From the NCBI GenBank assembly GCA_002897775.1, contig BDTR01000045.1, forward strand, positions 103,651 through 167,650: a DNA stretch of 64,000 nt, read 5' to 3'. The position numbers were made by a program, and so were the translations under genes. The stretch's first letter is position 1. Every line of letters starts with the position of its first letter. The notes under the pieces were generated by a model, which saw nothing but the letters and a program-made list of their open reading frames with translations, ran no database searches and had not been told where the DNA came from. Below, piece after piece: positions 60,269-64,000 of the stretch. This DNA comes from a bacterium BMS3Bbin08 (GTDB taxonomy: Bacteria; Nitrospirota; Thermodesulfovibrionia; UBA6902; BMS3Bbin08).

Positions 60269-61734
60269 GCTTTTTTCTTACGGTTTCGATGTTGCTGCCA
60301 CTGTTCTTCCAATAGACCACGCAAATCACGGTATGCCGTAAGGTCAAATATATGCACAAGGGCAACATAGACGACAATGCCAAAGGGAACCTGAACTGCC
60401 AGATATGCCCAGTGTGGCCAGTTTGCCGGAAGCACATAACCAAGGCCTAAAACCAACACTGACATCACTACCGCACAACCGAAGACGCTGGCGACTGCGT
60501 GGACGATATCCCTAAATGTCATATTTATTAACCTTCCGGCTACCTGGAATTGAATAGGAGTTGCCAGTAAACTCGCAACGGTATAGCAAACAGCTACTCC
60601 CATAGCTCCCCAATGGATGCCAATAATAAAAGAGGTAATAAATAGCGTAGAAAAAGCAATTTGTAATTTGAGCCTGATGTCAGTACGTCCCTGTGACAGA
60701 AATATCCACCCCGTGTTAGTAGCAATAGATTGCGTAAGTCCAAGAATACAGAGCACCTGAAATATCGGTATAACACCCGCCCATTTTTCTCCGAGCACGG
60801 CGTACACGGCAGAAGGAGCAATAACCCACAACCCCAAAACCATTGGAAATGTAGTGAATCCAATGGAACGTGTAGCCCTTAGAAAAACACTTTTGACACG
60901 CTCTGTATCGTCTTTTATGGTTGAAAGGGCTGGAAACATAACTTCACCAACCACTCCGGACACCTTTTGCAATGGCCAAAGCATCAACCGATAAGCCATC
61001 TGATAAAGCCCCAATGCACTTGCTCCAATAACCTTACCAATAAGCAGGTCATCTACATTTCTGGAACCATAATTTAAAAGTGAACCTGCTTGTAAATTGA
61101 TACCAAATTGAAGTTGTCTCTTTAATTTACGGTATGGTAATGTCCATGTTGGATTCCAGGACACAACAATCCACTCCAAAAGAGTTTTAGTAAAGGTATG
61201 GCTTATCCCTTGCCAAACCAATGCCCACACACCCATGCCCATGAATGCTGTAGTAATTCCGACAGCACTCCCCACTGCTGTCGCTATATTCCGGATGACT
61301 GCTAATTTCTTGAAAGCCATACGTTTTTTGAGCAGTGCGTCAGGAACCATTGCAAGTGCACTCAATGGGAAATTTAAGGCAAGCACCATCATAATGAATG
61401 TAATGGAGGGTTCATTAAAAAAAATAGAAACTAATGGTGCGCTGCCAATAGTCAAAAGGGCAAGTAGTGTTGAAAATCCTATATTCAGCCAGAAGATGCC
61501 TGATAATTGTTCCTGACTAATTTCTCTGTCCTGTATGATAGACGGACCTAATCCGAGGTTCTGGAACATGCTGATAAAACCTGTAAAAACGATGACCATA
61601 CCAAGAAGTCCGAACGCATCAGGCGAAAGTAAACGGGCCAGCACAAGAGTGGTGAGGAAACCCATTCCTTCTTGTCCGATACGGGCCAATGCACTCCATA
61701 AAATCCCACTAACTGTTTTATCCTGAAGGCTCAT
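60265..61734 (-). CDS. Oligosaccharide flippase (Wzx, MOP superfamily)
   Basis: The 489 aa form about 12-14 transmembrane helices. The N-terminus SLQDKTVSGILWSALARIGQEGMGFLTTLVLARLLSPDAFGLLGMVIVF is characteristic of Wzx/MATE-like flippases. It should flip undecaprenyl-linked glycan across the inner membrane. No Wzy polymerase or Wzz regulator is recognised in the window. The charged C-terminus (EEQWQQHRNRKKKA) is cytoplasmic. Confidence 0.9.
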   Translation of the reverse strand: MSLQDKTVSGILWSALARIGQEGMGFLTTLVLARLLSPDAFGLLGMVIVFTGFISMFQNLGLGPSIIQDREISQEQLSGIFWLNIGFSTLLALLTIGSAPLVSIFFNEPSITFIMMVLALNFPLSALAMVPDALLKKRMAFKKLAVIRNIATAVGSAVGITTAFMGMGVWALVWQGISHTFTKTLLEWIVVSWNPTWTLPYRKLKRQLQFGINLQAGSLLNYGSRNVDDLLIGKVIGASALGLYQMAYRLMLWPLQKVSGVVGEVMFPALSTIKDDTERVKSVFLRATRSIGFTTFPMVLGLWVIAPSAVYAVLGEKWAGVIPIFQVLCILGLTQSIATNTGWIFLSQGRTDIRLKLQIAFSTLFITSFIIGIHWGAMGVAVCYTVASLLATPIQFQVAGRLINMTFRDIVHAVASVFGCAVVMSVLVLGLGYVLPANWPHWAYLAVQVPFGIVVYVALVHIFDLTAYRDLRGLLEEQWQQHRNRKKKA

Positions 61735-61748
61735 AGATTAATTGTTTC

Positions 61749-62603
61749 TTAGATTTCATATCCATACTCTTGCATTTCCTTGCTGCAAATACGGATAAAT
61801 TGCTTTTGTTGTTCTGCTGTCCAATCGTCCCAGGAACCGATAGCGTATTCTTTTGTCACGTTTTTGGGACGCTGAACGGAAGCTTGCCAAACAGCTTTTT
61901 CTAATTCTATGCCAAGTGGTTCTAAAATCTGCTTCCTAAAGAGAGCATATGAAGATATAATATCCTCAAAGCGAGCACGTTGATCTATATGCTGACGCAT
62001 GTATTTGTTTTCCCACTGCCATAACCAGCATGTTTTCTCAAACTCAGAAAGCTTATTCCAGCGATCTGAGTATTCGTCTACTATGTGTGGTTGGAAATCA
62101 TAATACACCGAGTGATTTCCCGAATAAGTTCCTCTGCTAATAAGAGAACGTATGACGTCCCGACCATCTCGTACAAGATGAAGCAAAACAACACCAGGAA
62201 TGTATTTCAAGATAGGTTCTATATGTCTCCTTAATATACCGTTTACCTCACCATAGGTCTTGATAAGTAAACGTCGACCACTCACGCGAAGATAGATTTC
62301 TTTCCTTCTGAACTCCTTGACGTATTGAACGGCAGTATTTAGATCGCGAGCAGCTTCCTTGTGTGCCCAAGTTTCGATAGGGACAGGCTCATGTTCAACT
62401 AACGCATCTTTACTAAGGTTCAATAAACCAGCAAGCCACCGAGTCCCAGTGCGTCCGGTGCTTACTATAAAAAATACGTGTTTAGTACAAAACCATCTTA
62501 GAATTTTTTGTTCTGAGACAGGTATAACTTCAATTCCTTTCCTGTATGCCTGATGAGGATTAGAACAATGTAAAGCAAACCAACGAATAATATCTGTGAT
62601 CAT
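61749..62603 (-). CDS. Sulfotransferase family protein
   Basis: This is a 284-aa second sulfotransferase, distinct from the one at 58062. The P-loop is STGRTGTRWLAGLLN (about 48-62), then VEHEPVPIETW, and the 3'-phosphate motif is LLHLVRDGRDVIRSLISRGTYSG. The rest is helical (DRWNKLSEFEKTCWLWQWENKYM). It probably sulfates a different position or lipid in the same glycan. Confidence 0.84.
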   Translation of the reverse strand: MITDIIRWFALHCSNPHQAYRKGIEVIPVSEQKILRWFCTKHVFFIVSTGRTGTRWLAGLLNLSKDALVEHEPVPIETWAHKEAARDLNTAVQYVKEFRRKEIYLRVSGRRLLIKTYGEVNGILRRHIEPILKYIPGVVLLHLVRDGRDVIRSLISRGTYSGNHSVYYDFQPHIVDEYSDRWNKLSEFEKTCWLWQWENKYMRQHIDQRARFEDIISSYALFRKQILEPLGIELEKAVWQASVQRPKNVTKEYAIGSWDDWTAEQQKQFIRICSKEMQEYGYEI

Positions 62604-62631
62604 AGTTAATTTTACCTAATGATATTTTTTC

Positions 62632-63714
62632 TTATGAAGTGAGTGTTACTTTTCCTCTACTTTTGTAAGCCTCAATGCAAGCTAAACACAATTGCACAGC
62701 AGAACGCCCTATATCAAAACCAGCAGGAAAAGGCTTGCCTGTTCTAATAGCCAACACGAAATCCAACAGAAGTGTCTTGCAAGCAATCTCATGCTCGTAA
62801 ATGGAGAAGGGGTAATCACGAAGAATAGATGGTTCCTGTTTCAAGAACCATGTAAAAGGTTTCGACAATACATTCATCTTACGCCCTAAATCAGACTTTA
62901 CTGTAAAACTTACGTGCCCATCCGCATCACGAAAAATATTATTGTGAATTTGTCCCTTAGTTCCATAAATGGCTATCGTGTTGCGCTGCGGTCCAGAACT
63001 TGATATTGTTATTGTCCCTTTTCCTATTGTATCCGATTTAAACCGCAAGGTAGCCACAACTGTATCTACATCAGGATAATCTTTCCAACCCTTATGGGCA
63101 GAAATAGCACATATTTCTTCAACTTCTTCTCCCACCAGCCATCGCATGAGATCTAAGGTATGAGACATTCCTCCCAAGACAATGTTCTGAGGATAGCTCT
63201 TGTCAATACGCCAATCATCGTACAATGTAGCTCGCTTTCGCATATCATGTATATAATCTGCTTCAATTACAATAATGTCTCCGAGGTACCCACTCTGCAC
63301 TAAATCGTGTGCTGCCCTAAAGGCAGGTATATACCTCATTTGGTGATGTACGCCAAAGACCACATCCGAACTTCGCAGGACAGACTCCATCTTCTCGCAC
63401 TCTCTATACGATACAAACATTGGCTTCTCAACAAGTGTGTGAAGGCCATTCTTAACTGTTTGAACTGCGTACTCGAAATGCGTGTGATCTGGTGTACAAA
63501 TACTCACTGCATCTACAGACCCATCTAAAATGTCCTCAAAACGATCTGTAAAAGTAATCTCCTTATACTTGGATACAATCTTTTTGACCTTCTCTAACTT
63601 TGTATCATACACCTTGACAACACGAACACCCCCAATTGAGGATAATCGACGAACATGTGCCACCCCTGCGCCTCCAAAACCCAAAACTGCAAACTTGATT
63701 TCTTGTTTAGCCAT
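62632..63714 (-). CDS. Gfo/Idh/MocA family oxidoreductase
   Basis: This is a 360-aa NAD(P)-dependent sugar oxidoreductase. The Rossmann motif is AVLGFGGAGVAHVRRL, SVDAVSICTPDHTHFEYAV follows, and the catalytic-lysine motif EKP is in HTLVEKPMF. The C-terminal alpha/beta domain includes GGMSHTLDLMRWL. In glycan loci such enzymes make 3-keto or amino sugars such as Wlb-type products. The substrate cannot be told. It overlaps the upstream methyltransferase gene by 8 bp. Confidence 0.88.
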   Translation of the reverse strand: MAKQEIKFAVLGFGGAGVAHVRRLSSIGGVRVVKVYDTKLEKVKKIVSKYKEITFTDRFEDILDGSVDAVSICTPDHTHFEYAVQTVKNGLHTLVEKPMFVSYRECEKMESVLRSSDVVFGVHHQMRYIPAFRAAHDLVQSGYLGDIIVIEADYIHDMRKRATLYDDWRIDKSYPQNIVLGGMSHTLDLMRWLVGEEVEEICAISAHKGWKDYPDVDTVVATLRFKSDTIGKGTITISSSGPQRNTIAIYGTKGQIHNNIFRDADGHVSFTVKSDLGRKMNVLSKPFTWFLKQEPSILRDYPFSIYEHEIACKTLLLDFVLAIRTGKPFPAGFDIGRSAVQLCLACIEAYKSRGKVTLTS

Positions 63715-64000
63715 TCTTTCTTACTACCACCAAATATATCCATGTAAATTCTTCTGAATAATCAATTTTATTCAATAGGTATGCAATTAGTTGGATAAAT
63801 ATACCCAAAAATGGGATTCCCCACCAAAAAGGATTTAACTTACCACCTCTACGGAATCGCCATAAATAATAAACAAATTCCTGTCCAAATGTAACCCAAA
63901 AACCTGATAACGGTCTTAATTCCACTGTTTCAAATCCATTCTTCTCAAAGAGATATTTCAATCCATATTTAGTGTATCGAAAAAAATCACGGGGTTCTTC
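63707..64000 (-). CDS. Class I methyltransferase, C-terminal part (cut by window edge)
   Basis: The frame is open to base 64000. Residues such as EPRDFFRYTKYGLKYLFEKNGFETVEL are typical of the end of SAM-dependent methyltransferases, followed by hydrophobic GIPFLGIFIQLIAYLL, a feature of members in glycan loci. The SAM-binding half lies beyond the window. An internal TTG at 63961 would not give a functional protein. Confidence 0.7.
   Translation of the reverse strand, partial: EEPRDFFRYTKYGLKYLFEKNGFETVELRPLSGFWVTFGQEFVYYLWRFRRGGKLNPFWWGIPFLGIFIQLIAYLLNKIDYSEEFTWIYLVVVRKNG

Overview
The window reads as a chromosome segment of a Gram-negative, probably anaerobic bacterium. Nitrospirota, or a relative between Nitrospirota and Desulfobacterota, fits best. 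This is inferred from the combination of a full type II secretion operon, NtrY/NtrX with DUF4390, FtsEX-EnvC-CtpA, Ccs-type (ResB/CcsA) cytochrome c maturation, large multihaem cytochromes and a long glycan locus. No rRNA, ribosomal protein or other decisive taxonomic marker is present.

Layout. 1-4209: transketolase C-terminus, then ftsE, ftsX, envC and ctpA (cell division and peptidoglycan remodelling). 4304-7829: a tRNA-Arg(CCU) gene split by inserted DNA. A 40-nt 5' half and a 46-nt 3' half flank a hicAB pair, one intact tRNA-Arg, a frameshifted OLD-family nuclease and a small membrane protein, with no integrase. 7839-10606: a GT39-like membrane glycosyltransferase, tRNA-Pro(CGG), yraN and hisI. 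10780-15964: a membrane protein of unknown function, a DUF4390 protein and the NtrY/NtrX-type two-component pair. 15985-27180 (minus strand): a type II secretion operon in the order gspD-E-F-G-H-I-J-K-L-M-C. 27369-32437: fabG-acpP-fabF-rnc and purM-purN. 32748-45310 (minus strand): a receiver protein, two related multihaem cytochromes c, a B12-binding radical SAM enzyme, the CcsA/ResB haem-ligation system, a HEPN/MNT pair, an NHL beta-propeller, an outer-membrane beta-barrel and a parvulin PPIase. This looks like a locus for making and placing an outer-surface cytochrome. 45476-64000 (minus strand): a polysaccharide or glycolipid locus with eight glycosyltransferase-like proteins, two nucleotide-sugar SDR enzymes (UDP-xylose synthase and an epimerase), a flippase, two sulfotransferases, a Gfo/Idh/MocA oxidoreductase and a methyltransferase cut by the window edge.

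The clearest structure that genes do not explain is a set of dispersed intergenic repeats. Runs of near-identical short phrases (CTATGAGCTATCAGC-like, GTGAATCGAGAATAG-like, CTCAGTGGTTTTG-like) combine with two conserved hairpins and fill most gaps between operons from 14 to 53 kb. In several places the repeat runs into genes and supplies start codons, leader peptides, C-terminal residues or stop codons. A separate CCTGCC/GGCAGG palindrome occurs inside the coding sequences of gspD and gspC.
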